Positions 28,930-38,289 are shown, counted from the first letter of the stretch. The stretch: 64,000 nt of DNA from Chromatiales bacterium (GCA_024679535.1 JAIBDF010000002.1:41053-105052), one strand, 5' to 3'. Notes: generated by a model not told the origin, from the sequence alone. Numbers and translations are program-made.

Positions 28930-30056
28930 AAAGGACCTCTGCACTTACCGCCGCCGTGGTTGCGGCGAGCCTCGTGTTCGTGTGGTTCTCGCGCGACCCT
29001 GATTGGGAGTGGGGTCTGCCAGGTGACGTGCCGGCCCCGCAGGTGCCTCCTGACAATCCCATGAGTGTTGCGAAAGTGGAGCTGGGCCGCTGGCTGTTCT
29101 ACGACACCCGTCTGTCCGGTAACGAGACGATGTCCTGCGCAAGCTGCCATATCCAGGCGCTGGCGTTTACAGACGGGGTCTCGCGGTCGATTGGTGCAAC
29201 CGGGGAAGCGCATCCCCGCAGCTCCATGAGTCTCGTCAATGTTGCGTATGCAAGCCGACTGACATGGGCAAACCCGTTACTTGATCGTCTCGAAGATCAG
29301 GCCCTTACTCCGTTACTTGGCGACAGGCCCATCGAAATGGGTCTGAGAAACGGCGAGCAACGGTTTGCGGAACTGCTCGGTTCTGAGCCCAGCTACAGCG
29401 AACTGCTGCGGCAAGCGTTCCCGGGCGATGCAGATCCGCACTCGCTGCTCAATGGGGTGCGCGCCATCGCAGCGTTTGTGCGGACCATCAACAGTTTCGA
29501 TACGCCGTACGATCGCTATATGCGAGGTGATGCGCTGGCTATGAGCGAATCCGCGCAGCGTGGTATGGATCTGTTCTTTTCTGAACGCCTTGAATGCTTC
29601 CACTGCCACGGCGGGTTCAACTTTACCGACAGCACGACGCATGCCGGCAGCGGTATAGCTCGCGTCGGCTACCACAACACAGGGCTGTACAACCTTGACG
29701 GGGTCGGTGCTTATCCCACCGACAATACAGGCCTGTTTGATATGACCGGCGAGCCTCGGGACATGGGCCGCTTCAAGGCACCGTCGCTACGCAATATTGC
29801 GGTTACCGCGCCGTACATGCACGACGGCAGTGTTGCGACGCTTGAGGATGTCATCGCGAACTACGAGCGCGGCGGACGGCTGATAGCGGACGGCGAACTG
29901 GCGGGTGATGGCCGTCTGAGTCCTTACAAATCAGAATTCGTTACAGGGTTTGAACTAACCGCTGGGGAGCGCGCGGACCTGCTCGTCTTCCTGGAGTCGT
30001 TAACCGATGATGCTGTGCTGACGGATCCGAAATTCTCGAATCCGTTTGATCGCTAG
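28926..30056 (+). CDS. MbnH family diheme cytochrome c peroxidase-like protein
   Basis: Heme motifs CASCH (29136-29150) and CFHCH (29595-29609); 'LGRWLFYDTRLSGNETMSCASCH'; ATGA overlap with MbnP gene. Confidence 0.9.
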   Translation: MKRTSALTAAVVAASLVFVWFSRDPDWEWGLPGDVPAPQVPPDNPMSVAKVELGRWLFYDTRLSGNETMSCASCHIQALAFTDGVSRSIGATGEAHPRSSMSLVNVAYASRLTWANPLLDRLEDQALTPLLGDRPIEMGLRNGEQRFAELLGSEPSYSELLRQAFPGDADPHSLLNGVRAIAAFVRTINSFDTPYDRYMRGDALAMSESAQRGMDLFFSERLECFHCHGGFNFTDSTTHAGSGIARVGYHNTGLYNLDGVGAYPTDNTGLFDMTGEPRDMGRFKAPSLRNIAVTAPYMHDGSVATLEDVIANYERGGRLIADGELAGDGRLSPYKSEFVTGFELTAGERADLLVFLESLTDDAVLTDPKFSNPFDR

Positions 30057-30697
30057 CGGGTCGAGAGTGCGACGCTAAGCCGCGTCTTTCGCCAGGAAAT
30101 CCACAAGAGCACGAACCACACCTGCATCAGGAGCGAGGCGATCCACTCGATGCGATTTTCATTGCTGTTGAGCGTCCCGAAAACCGCTTTCTGCACCAGG
30201 TTGATAACGCCCAGAGCCCACGGCGTCACCGTGATCCAGACCATTGCGCGCTGCAGCGGTGAGCGGTCGAGTGACAACGACAACACCAACTGGGCCAATG
30301 CGGTACCCCCGAAATACAAATAGACGCCATAGCGGCGCATGATTTCGTAGAACGGGTCGTTGCTTGCCAGGTAGGAGACATACAGCACCAGGGCGATGGC
30401 GCCCACAACGCCCGAGACGAGGATCACGGGCCCGGCCTTAGTCGTCGGCTTTAGCGACCTGAGCCAGAGAACGGCGAAATACCAGGTCAATGCAAGGACC
30501 GTCGACTGGGGTAACAGGATAGCCCTGAATAACCGGTCTCCCGGGGGGTAACGTCCCGTTGAACTGATCGACGTGCAGCCGTCGAGGTAGGGAATACACG
30601 ATGGCAGGACATCATTATTTGCCCCAATCCAGTACGCGATATTGATGCCTATCAGCGGGGCAATTGCAGCGATAAGGGGCAGAACACGTACAAGCAT
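30053..30697 (-). CDS. Multi-TM membrane protein (possibly Frag1/DRAM/Sfk1-like)
   Basis: About six hydrophobic segments; 'YPPGDRLFRAILLPQS'; start trimmed to ATG at 30697. Confidence 0.55.
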   Translation of the reverse strand: MLVRVLPLIAAIAPLIGINIAYWIGANNDVLPSCIPYLDGCTSISSTGRYPPGDRLFRAILLPQSTVLALTWYFAVLWLRSLKPTTKAGPVILVSGVVGAIALVLYVSYLASNDPFYEIMRRYGVYLYFGGTALAQLVLSLSLDRSPLQRAMVWITVTPWALGVINLVQKAVFGTLNSNENRIEWIASLLMQVWFVLLWISWRKTRLSVALSTR

Positions 30698-30760
30698 GGC
30701 GCCAGCATAACCGATGCGCAGATGACAAAACCCAGCATTTACCGCAAAGTAGGGGAGGTG

Positions 30761-32404
30761 ATGAATAACAACGCTACTAATCGGCAGCCCCCTTCGGTTG
30801 ACTTGCTCAGCGCCTTTTGCCTGTGTTTGCTGCTGCTCGCAGCGTGCTCGGATCCGCAAGCAGAGGAGCAGCCGAAGCCCGAGATCGAAGCGGTCGCAAG
30901 CGACGCGGCAGCGACCACCCCGAAGTCGGAATCCACAGAGTCTCAGGATGAGCCGACCAGATCATTGCCGTCGTTGGATGACTTGTTGCCGGAACAGTTC
31001 GGCGACCTGACCGCCCCGTGGTTCGGCGATCTGGATGGCATGATCGAACGGCGCGTCATCCGGGTACTGGTGGTTCCCGGCGGGCCACAGTTCTTCTATT
31101 ACAACGGCAAGCCCCGCGGCATGGTAGCCGAACTCCTGCATTTACTGCAGGAAGAGCTGAACGTCGGACTGGATCGCGGGCTGGACCAGGTTGAGATTTT
31201 GCCGATGCCAGTCAGTCGTGACCGGCTGATCGCGGCGTTGCTAAGCGGCAAGGCCGACATGGTCGCCGCCGATCTCACGATAACCGAAGCACGTTCGGAG
31301 CTGGTCGATTTTTCTATTCCATTTGCCCGTAACATCGACGAAGTGGTCGTCTTCGCACCAAGCGAGGGTGATGATGTTCTGTCACTGGACGATCTGGCCG
31401 GCCGTAGCGTGTATGTCCGTAAGTCATCCAGCTATTTCGAGCATCTAACCGAGCTTAATGTCGACCTCGTTGACCGCGGGCTCGCGCCCGTCCGGATAGA
31501 TCTGGCCAATGAGCTTCTGAGATCTCAGGATATTCTTGAGATGGTCAGTGCCGGTCTGGTTACAGCCACTGTTGTTGACAGCTACAAGGCGAGTTCCTGG
31601 TCAAAGATCTTATCTGGCCTGCGAGTCAGAGACGACCTGGTGGTGCACGGTGGTGGGTCGATTGCCTGGGCATTTCGCAAAGACAGTCCGCAGTTGGCGG
31701 CTGTTGCCAACGATTTTGCTCGCGGTCATCGGCAGGGCACTTTGATCGGTAACGTGCTGATCAATCGATACATGGAGAATCTCAATTGGGTTCGAAACTC
31801 GACATCGGAAGTTGGCGTTGCACGACTGCGCCCACTCATGGAACATTTCAACGCCAGCGGGGCCGGGAATGAAATTGATCCGCTGATGCTCGCAGCGCAA
31901 GGCTACCAGGAGTCAGAACTTGAACATGATCGGGAGAGCCCCGTAGGCGCTCGTGGCGTTATGCAGATTAAGCCGTCGACCGCCGCGGACCGCAATGTTG
32001 GCATTCAGGACATATCTGAGCCGTCTGACAACATAGAGGCGGGCGCCAGGTACATGCGCTTTCTGATGGACAGGTATTTCGCCGATCCCGACATGGGGGA
32101 ATTACAGCAATGGATGTTTGCATTGGCAGCATACAACGCCGGACCTGCCAGAATTCAACGCTTGCGCAGGCAGGCTACCGCCGAGGGATACGATCCCAAC
32201 CTGTGGCTGGACAATGTCGAAATAATTGCGGCGCGTAAAATCGGGCGAGAGACGGTCCGCTATGTTCGGAATACACTAAAATACTACGTCGCATACCGAT
32301 TGACGTGGAAAGAGCGAGAGCTACGGGAATCGCTTGTGACTGGTGTGCCTCAATCCAGACAACTACTTCCAGTGATCCGTGATGAACTCGTCTACCTCTG
32401 GTAG
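30761..32404 (+). CDS. MltF-like membrane-bound lytic transglycosylase (SBP_bac_3 + SLT)
   Basis: Lipobox 'LLLAACSD'; SBP domain 'ADMVAADLTITEARSELVDFSIPFARNIDEVVV'; SLT 'LMLAAQGYQESELEHDRESPVGARGVMQIKPSTA...NIEAGARYMRFLMD'. Confidence 0.9.
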   Translation: MNNNATNRQPPSVDLLSAFCLCLLLLAACSDPQAEEQPKPEIEAVASDAAATTPKSESTESQDEPTRSLPSLDDLLPEQFGDLTAPWFGDLDGMIERRVIRVLVVPGGPQFFYYNGKPRGMVAELLHLLQEELNVGLDRGLDQVEILPMPVSRDRLIAALLSGKADMVAADLTITEARSELVDFSIPFARNIDEVVVFAPSEGDDVLSLDDLAGRSVYVRKSSSYFEHLTELNVDLVDRGLAPVRIDLANELLRSQDILEMVSAGLVTATVVDSYKASSWSKILSGLRVRDDLVVHGGGSIAWAFRKDSPQLAAVANDFARGHRQGTLIGNVLINRYMENLNWVRNSTSEVGVARLRPLMEHFNASGAGNEIDPLMLAAQGYQESELEHDRESPVGARGVMQIKPSTAADRNVGIQDISEPSDNIEAGARYMRFLMDRYFADPDMGELQQWMFALAAYNAGPARIQRLRRQATAEGYDPNLWLDNVEIIAARKIGRETVRYVRNTLKYYVAYRLTWKERELRESLVTGVPQSRQLLPVIRDELVYLW

Positions 32405-33757
32405 ACCGCCCTGCAGGATCAGATAGCCATTGTGAGGCTCACGTTCAGTGATTTCATGGCTAACCGGATTGCGCATCATCGCCATGACATCATCGTGCTC
32501 GTCGGTGTGGCCGAGAACCCAGCCAAGCTTCATCAACGCGGTTTCGGGCAGCATGTTATCGAGTGGCACCACGCCGATATTGAGCAGGTCGCGCCCGGTA
32601 TCGTAGACGTACATCTGCGCAAAGCCCCACAGGGTCTGCACGGTCATGACGACATGGACACCCTGATCGATCGCACGCTTGAGGGCCGGGAAGAGTGGTT
32701 TGTTCACATGCCCAAGGCCGGTGCCGGCGATGACGATGCCGCGATAGCCTTTTTCCACGAGAGCATCGACCAGATCCGGCTTCATCCCCGGGTAGTAGTA
32801 GAGGATGGTGACCCGGTCGTCATGACGAGTGTCGATTCGGACTTTGCGCGTGCGATCACGTGGCAGATAGTCGGGGTTGATCGTGGTAAAACCGTCTCTG
32901 TCGACGACACTGAGCGGAACGTCGCCGATGGTTCGGAAGGTCGAGCGGTAGGAGCTGTGCATCTTGCGGCAGCGCGTGCCCCGGTGCAGCAGTCCGTAGC
33001 GGTCTGACGTGGGCCCGAACATGCAGATTTGTACCTCGGCGATATCGCCGCGGCCCGCGGCCGAGACGGCATGTATCAGGTTCAGGGCGGCATCGGATGA
33101 TGGCCGATCCGAGGATCTCTGCGAGCCGACGACAACGATCGGCACCGGACTATTCTGCACCATGAATGACAAGACGGAAGCGGTGTGGCCCATCGTATCG
33201 GTGCCGTGACCAATGACGATCCCGTCGGCGCCGCCCTCGATCGCCTCGCCGACCGCTTCTGCGAGCGTAACGTACTCGACCCAACTCATATTTTCGGAGA
33301 AAACGCCGAAGATCTTTCTGGTAGTCAGATTACAGAGCTCCGCAAGTTCCGGTACGGCCCCGTACAGTTCGCCCGGCGTAAACGCCGGAATCACGGCGCC
33401 GGTTCGGTAGTCGAGACGCGAGGCGATTGTGCCGCCGGTGCCAAGCAGGGTCACGTTCGGCAGGTCGGGCGTAACCGGAAACGCCTTCTCGGGGATCTTG
33501 TAGACCGCTTCCTTGAAACCAAGCTCCTCGATCGACTCGATACGATCGACGTGGATGCCGACGTTGTAACCGGTCTTTAGCTTGAGCACGACGTGCAGAT
33601 CGTCAAAGGTCTCGCTGCGCGGCAGGATGACGCCTTCGAAGGTGCTGCCTGCCGTATTCCTGACGCGAACGTCGCCCCACACCCGCATTCCCCAGTGTTC
33701 GAGGCGGGACCGTGCAAGGCCGCGATAGCCCTTCAGGGGGTCCTTGGTGTCACTCAT
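32363..33757 (-). CDS. gatD: Archaeal-type Glu-tRNA(Gln) amidotransferase subunit D
   Basis: N-terminal 'GVILPRSETFDDLHVVLKLKTGYNVGIHVDRI'; asparaginase core 'TLLGTGGTIASR', 'GHGTDTMGHTA', 'GSQRSSDRPSSDAALNLI', 'HRGTRCRKMHSSYRSTF'; ATGA overlap with gatE. Confidence 0.92.
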   Translation of the reverse strand: MSDTKDPLKGYRGLARSRLEHWGMRVWGDVRVRNTAGSTFEGVILPRSETFDDLHVVLKLKTGYNVGIHVDRIESIEELGFKEAVYKIPEKAFPVTPDLPNVTLLGTGGTIASRLDYRTGAVIPAFTPGELYGAVPELAELCNLTTRKIFGVFSENMSWVEYVTLAEAVGEAIEGGADGIVIGHGTDTMGHTASVLSFMVQNSPVPIVVVGSQRSSDRPSSDAALNLIHAVSAAGRGDIAEVQICMFGPTSDRYGLLHRGTRCRKMHSSYRSTFRTIGDVPLSVVDRDGFTTINPDYLPRDRTRKVRIDTRHDDRVTILYYYPGMKPDLVDALVEKGYRGIVIAGTGLGHVNKPLFPALKRAIDQGVHVVMTVQTLWGFAQMYVYDTGRDLLNIGVVPLDNMLPETALMKLGWVLGHTDEHDDVMAMMRNPVSHEITEREPHNGYLILQGGLPEVDEFITDHWK

Positions 33758-35718
33758 GTCCGTGCCTCCAACTCAGATGAAAGCGTGGAGGCGACCTCCA
33801 CCGCAGGTACCAGTCCCCTTAGCCCGGACATCAGGCATCCCATCAGGAATCGCTCGAACTGACCATCGTTGTAGGTCGGCTGCTGAAAGGGCTCGGTTTC
33901 GACCGCCGCTCGAACGCTCTCGGGAAGATCGTCCCACCGACGATCGAGCCCGAGACCGGTCAGGACCGTGTCGAGATCGGGCGACTCGGCGAGGCCCGAG
34001 ACAATTTCCTTCCACGCATCGCGTAGCGCCGGTTGCTGGCGAAAGCTATTGAAGAGCGCGAGCCAATCCTCGTCCGAAATCCGGTCAACCGGTACGCCGG
34101 AACGGCGCAGGCCCTTGAGGCGCTCACCAAAGAAATAGCAGGTCCAGGCGAGGTCGCTACCGCAATTTTCGACCACGAGATCGACCAGGCGTGCGCCGCC
34201 GCGTCGAATCAGAAAGTGGATCGTTGGCAGCGGAATCCCGACTTTGCCATAGCGTTTCTCACGTTCCCAGGGCGGCTCAGGCAAGGTGTCCTGCAGGCCT
34301 TGGACCCGACTCCGGGTCAACGCCTGCGGGGGAGAGTCGGTGTCGGGGTACATGCGGTCGGGTCCGGGCAAAATACGCTCGAAATCGGTCGATCCGTCCG
34401 CCTTCGGTTGTCGTGTTTCGTTCGGCACACCGTCGAGGGCATCGACATAGCGCAGCCGGATTTCGTCAGCTGCGGTAAGGGTGTCCTCAGCGGCTCCCCA
34501 GATGACGATCAGCGCATCATCGGCGCCACAGTCGAGCCCACTTCGGAGTCGCTCGAGCTCCTGCTCTGAGCCCTCGTAATCGGGCCAGTTCTCGTTGTGG
34601 ACGAAAGTTGGCTGCTGATCGAGGCAGGCGATCACGCGGACCCGGCCCATGAGTTCGTGCGCGAAGGTCAAACCCGGCTGCGTTGGCCAACTTAATGTTC
34701 GCGCCAGGCCTTGCAACACCACGGCACGCACGCAGAAATCGCCGCGACCGTGCTCAAGATCGGACCCGGGATCCGCGGCCCGTGTTGCACGCTCGCTCTG
34801 CCAGGCCGCGGCGCGAAAGTGATCCAGCCGCGAGTCCGCGACAAGCTGGGTGACGTCCTCGTGGCGGATGCGTATATCCCCGGCCTCGTGCAGCCCACGG
34901 CCGCGCAGTTCATCCCGCAATTCCAGTAAATTGACTTGTCGAGCTGCCTCGCCGTGAACCAGTGCAGGTGCCAGACCGGCCTTGGCGACCCCCTTGATCT
35001 CGACTCTGCGCCCGCCGGCGACGGAAACGTTGACATCCTGACGGCTTGCTCCCATGCCGACGCGAACATGCCCGGTCGAACGGCAAACCCTGCCAATACA
35101 CAATATTGCCTCTTCAACTTCCTCGGGTGTTCTCAGGTCAGGCCCCGTCACCGTCTCGATCAACGGCATGCCGAGTCGATCGGTACGCCAGACGATGAGG
35201 TGACCGCGGTCAGAAACCTCGCGGCAGCTGTCCTCTTCGACGCTGATCTGCGTAATCGAGATGCGCCGGTCCCGGAAGGGAATACTCCCCTCTACGCCGA
35301 CGATCGCGGTCCGCTGGAAACCCGTTGGTATCGATCCGTCGAGATACTGCTTGCGAGCAATATGAACCTCGTCGACGATATCGCAGCCAAGCATCAGGCA
35401 TTGCTCGATAGCGATATCAATGGCTTCCTGGTTGATGGGAAAGGGTGGGGTATCGTCCATCTCATAGGTACAGACGTTCGACTTGTGGAGCAGATAGACG
35501 ACGTTTTTTTTCGTCTTGAACTCCATTAGCGCGGTGCCGTCATATTCCCCAAGTTCCGACAGCGTTGGCCGCATGTGCCGCAGCACCGCACCATCATGAC
35601 TCGTGGTATAGACCCCGGCGGGGCAGTGGCAAAAGAGTTTTCGCCGGGTATCGAGCTGCTGGTGGACCTCGAGTCCGACCCGCAATCCAATTTTTTTGTA
35701 GTCCAGTGAAACTGTCAT
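33754..35718 (-). CDS. gatE: Archaeal-type Glu-tRNA(Gln) amidotransferase subunit E
   Basis: GatB/E core 'GLEVHQQLDTRRKLFCHCP', 'QYLDGSIPTGFQRT', 'DRLGMPLIETVTGPDLRTPEE', 'GASRQDVNVSV'; GAD-like insertion; C-terminal tail 'LMGCLMSGLRGLVPAVEVASTL'; start trimmed. Confidence 0.92.
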   Translation of the reverse strand: MTVSLDYKKIGLRVGLEVHQQLDTRRKLFCHCPAGVYTTSHDGAVLRHMRPTLSELGEYDGTALMEFKTKKNVVYLLHKSNVCTYEMDDTPPFPINQEAIDIAIEQCLMLGCDIVDEVHIARKQYLDGSIPTGFQRTAIVGVEGSIPFRDRRISITQISVEEDSCREVSDRGHLIVWRTDRLGMPLIETVTGPDLRTPEEVEEAILCIGRVCRSTGHVRVGMGASRQDVNVSVAGGRRVEIKGVAKAGLAPALVHGEAARQVNLLELRDELRGRGLHEAGDIRIRHEDVTQLVADSRLDHFRAAAWQSERATRAADPGSDLEHGRGDFCVRAVVLQGLARTLSWPTQPGLTFAHELMGRVRVIACLDQQPTFVHNENWPDYEGSEQELERLRSGLDCGADDALIVIWGAAEDTLTAADEIRLRYVDALDGVPNETRQPKADGSTDFERILPGPDRMYPDTDSPPQALTRSRVQGLQDTLPEPPWEREKRYGKVGIPLPTIHFLIRRGGARLVDLVVENCGSDLAWTCYFFGERLKGLRRSGVPVDRISDEDWLALFNSFRQQPALRDAWKEIVSGLAESPDLDTVLTGLGLDRRWDDLPESVRAAVETEPFQQPTYNDGQFERFLMGCLMSGLRGLVPAVEVASTLSSELEART

Positions 35719-35883
35719 CGCCCCAACTCTCCGGCCCTCGACAAAGCGCGCGAATAATAGCATTCCGGACCCATGGATCGAGCAACGTATAGGTTAGGCC
35801 CGCGACAAATCCTGACGCCCACCCAGACACCCGTGTGGGGGAGGGGACTTTCGTTGGTCAGTCTTGTCTACGGAGCTTCGAAT

Positions 35884-36483
35884 CTAACGCGGTGTATCGT
35901 CATATCCCCACGGCGCCGGAGGTGCTTCGACGGGCTTGGTCAGATCGAAGTCGACCCTGAATTCCCGCCCCTGGCGGATCAGTCGGTAGGTAAATCGTTC
36001 AGGGTAGATATACATTTGCCAGGTATTGCCGACGGATTGCGGAATGGCATTATCGACAAACAGTTCTTTTGAATACTGGTCGGCCGGGAAAGACTGTACC
36101 TGCGCCCACCCGGCATCGACCGTATGGCCACCATACTGAGTCAGCGTGTCCTCGGTGCCATCGCTGTGTCGGTGATCGTGCTTGAGCGACAGGCCGGACC
36201 CCGTCCTGGTAATTAGCCAGGTGCGAGAGGCATCTTCACCGACGTGAAAAGGAATCTGCAGTTGCGTCTCGTCACAGTGCCTGACGTGCATGATGAGTTT
36301 CTTGTTCGCAAAGCTATCGCTGTCAGCGTTATCGACGGTGACTTTTCCAGAATAGGCTTTGCCGCAGAGTTCGCTGATCGCGCGGAAGAATGCATCCTGC
36401 GGCGGACTCGATGGAACGGATGCTTGTGCAAAACCGATTACGTAGAAGAGAGTCGAAAGTACAACGAGAACTGGCAATTTCAT
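35884..36483 (-). CDS. Secreted hypothetical protein
   Basis: Signal peptide 'MKLPVLVVLSTLFYVIGFAQA' and coherent 199-aa ORF. Confidence 0.7.
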   Translation of the reverse strand: MKLPVLVVLSTLFYVIGFAQASVPSSPPQDAFFRAISELCGKAYSGKVTVDNADSDSFANKKLIMHVRHCDETQLQIPFHVGEDASRTWLITRTGSGLSLKHDHRHSDGTEDTLTQYGGHTVDAGWAQVQSFPADQYSKELFVDNAIPQSVGNTWQMYIYPERFTYRLIRQGREFRVDFDLTKPVEAPPAPWGYDDTPR

Positions 36484-36789
36484 GGTTATGAATCACATCA
36501 AGCGAGGAACTACGGTCAGAATACCTTAGCAAGGTCGCAAATGAGAGGTGATCCTAGAAGTTTGATACCGACTGCTCCGACGAAGAAAGTGTACGACATC
36601 TCTAACAATACCTTCGATCATCCAGATTCGTCCATCCCCGGCGTTTGGGCGAGGCAGATTACATCGTTGTCTGCGGAGGTTAAGGCCCAACTTTGTGTCA
36701 GAAGTTAAGGACAATAGATAGGAATGAGGCGTAAGAAATCGCCCGCACCCAGCGAGCTTGGCGATGTTTCCGCACGGGAATTCGTCAAC

Positions 36790-37383
36790 TTACGGCAGGG
36801 CGTCTAACATTCGTTGCGCGGATGCGCGTATCGAGTCGTCAGATCCAAGTTGGGTAGCTTTCGTGAGCGCTTCCCTGGCGGTCTGTGTATCGCCGGTCTC
36901 GCTGGCTACATAGCCCAGCGTCAGCCAAATACGCTGGTTGCTGGGATCGATGTCGATTCCTTGCCGGAGCCAGCGCCGGGCCTCGTCGGAACGACCCAGG
37001 TACTGCAGCGTGATCCCGAGGTTGTTATGGACCTCGACATTCTGCGGATCAAAGCCTAGCAGCCGCTCATAGAGCATGGCCGCCTGGTCGTACTCTTGCG
37101 TCGAAAAGTAGGCGTCCGCCCTGCGTGTGATTTCGCGTGGATCAGTCAGATCGGCGATAGCCGACGCGCCGGAATTCGACAGGGCACGGTCTGCCATGCT
37201 CAGCATTTCGTCCCAGTTCACAGCGCTGTTTTCCACCGTCGGTGTCGTATTGATCGCCGGTGCCGAAGACGTCCTGACATCCGCATCGGTTTGGTAGGCG
37301 TCACGCGTGATCGCGAACACGACGAACCCGAAAGCAAACTGAAATATGAGGAGCGCGGTCCAGAATCTGACGTTTTTGGGCAT
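36790..37383 (-). CDS. TPR repeat protein, N-terminally anchored
   Basis: TM 'FWTALLIFQFAFGFVVFAI'; TPR 'AAMLYERLLGFDPQNVEVHNNLGITLQYLGRSDEARRWLRQGIDIDPSNQRIWLTLG'. Confidence 0.85.
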   Translation of the reverse strand: MPKNVRFWTALLIFQFAFGFVVFAITRDAYQTDADVRTSSAPAINTTPTVENSAVNWDEMLSMADRALSNSGASAIADLTDPREITRRADAYFSTQEYDQAAMLYERLLGFDPQNVEVHNNLGITLQYLGRSDEARRWLRQGIDIDPSNQRIWLTLGYVASETGDTQTAREALTKATQLGSDDSIRASAQRMLDALP

Positions 37384-37739
37384 CCGGAGACAACCTGTGT
37401 TTTGAGTGGTGCGTTGGTCGGTGAGATTTGATATTACCGCAATGGCCCACAGTCTCCACGTTAGTTCTGACGATGTTGGCAGTGACGCTGCCTGAAATAG
37501 CTCATGCGCAGTCGTACTGATCGCAAGAGGCGTACTTCGCAGAACTTGAAGTTAGCAGGATGAAGTGCAGGCCGCAGCGGTGCCTTCCAGGGTTCTCAGC
37601 CTGCGAGTAATCGTTTCAGGGCACTCTCGTGGCCGGGTTACTTCGGGTTTTGGTGCCATTGCTACGTCTTGGCAGAGGGACGCGAGCGAAACCGGAGCAG
37701 GTCGCTTTCTCTGGGAGTTCTCTACCCACCCGATACATG

Positions 37740-37767
37740 ATTTAACATAATATACATTATACGCATA
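37740..37767 (-). other. dif: dif site (XerCD recombination site; chromosome dimer resolution, replication terminus)
   Basis: ATTTAACATAATATACATTATACGCATA versus reverse complement of E. coli dif ATTTAACATAATATACATTATGCGCACC: 25/28 by eye; XerD arm 11/11, centre 6/6, XerC arm 8/11. Confidence 0.88.
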
Positions 37768-37809
37768 TCTCGAGGAAGACTGGCCAAGTAACCGCAGCAC
37801 AGGACCTCT

Positions 37810-38289
37810 ATGGAGTACTATCGGCTTATGAAGCTGATCGGGCCGTACCCAGCAAAAAATCTCACCTGCCGACAATCGGCGGGAATCCACGGGCGCGCTT
37901 TTTGTTTTGGTCTGATCATGGTCGGTCTGTGTTTGCTCAATACGGCTGACGCGCAAACCCAGATACACAAGTGCACGGACGCTGAAGGCGGTGTTGTGTA
38001 TTCGCAGCTACCGTGTGTGTCTCTGAAGTCAGTTGAACCCGAGAAGACAGAACCTGACCCGAAAACTGAAACCGCCTCGCCGGTAGCCGCAACACCAGAG
38101 CTCTCTATCACTGATATCCCGCAACACGGGCCCAAACCGGGGCCAGGTGCTTCAACGTGCAAGAAACACTATCGTGATGCAATCGACGCCATCGACGCAG
38201 AAATTAGCCGCGAGTACTCGCCTGACAAAGCTGAACAGTACAAACAGCGGTTGTTGCTGTTGACCCGCAAACTCAGACAGTGCTCCTGA
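37810..38289 (+). CDS. DUF4124-like secreted protein (start uncertain)
   Basis: 'IHKCTDAEGGVVYSQLPC' after a hydrophobic leader 'GLIMVGLCLLNTADAQ'. Confidence 0.7.
   Translation: MEYYRLMKLIGPYPAKNLTCRQSAGIHGRAFCFGLIMVGLCLLNTADAQTQIHKCTDAEGGVVYSQLPCVSLKSVEPEKTEPDPKTETASPVAATPELSITDIPQHGPKPGPGASTCKKHYRDAIDAIDAEISREYSPDKAEQYKQRLLLLTRKLRQCS

Noticed and set aside
28150-28944. 264-aa minus-strand ORF opposite the MbnP-like gene
   Set aside because: Shadow ORF; Arg/Cys-biased composition and no domain, while the plus-strand gene has clear family motifs.
32363-33757. Calling the GatD gene a simple L-asparaginase
   Set aside because: The N-terminal GatD-specific domain and ATGA-coupled GatE gene favour GatD, although asparaginase activity cannot be excluded.
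34033-34569. 178-aa and other plus-strand ORFs opposite gatE
   Set aside because: Antisense to gatE with no domain signals.
36244-36708. 154-aa plus-strand ORF running out of the secreted hypothetical into the intergenic gap
   Set aside because: Mostly antisense to the 35884-36483 gene; no signal peptide, domain or plausible SD.
37740-37767. Interpreting the dif match as a phage or IMEX attachment site
   Set aside because: Only one copy seen, no adjacent integrative element genes, and KOPS-like polarity favours the native dif; cannot be fully excluded without the genome.
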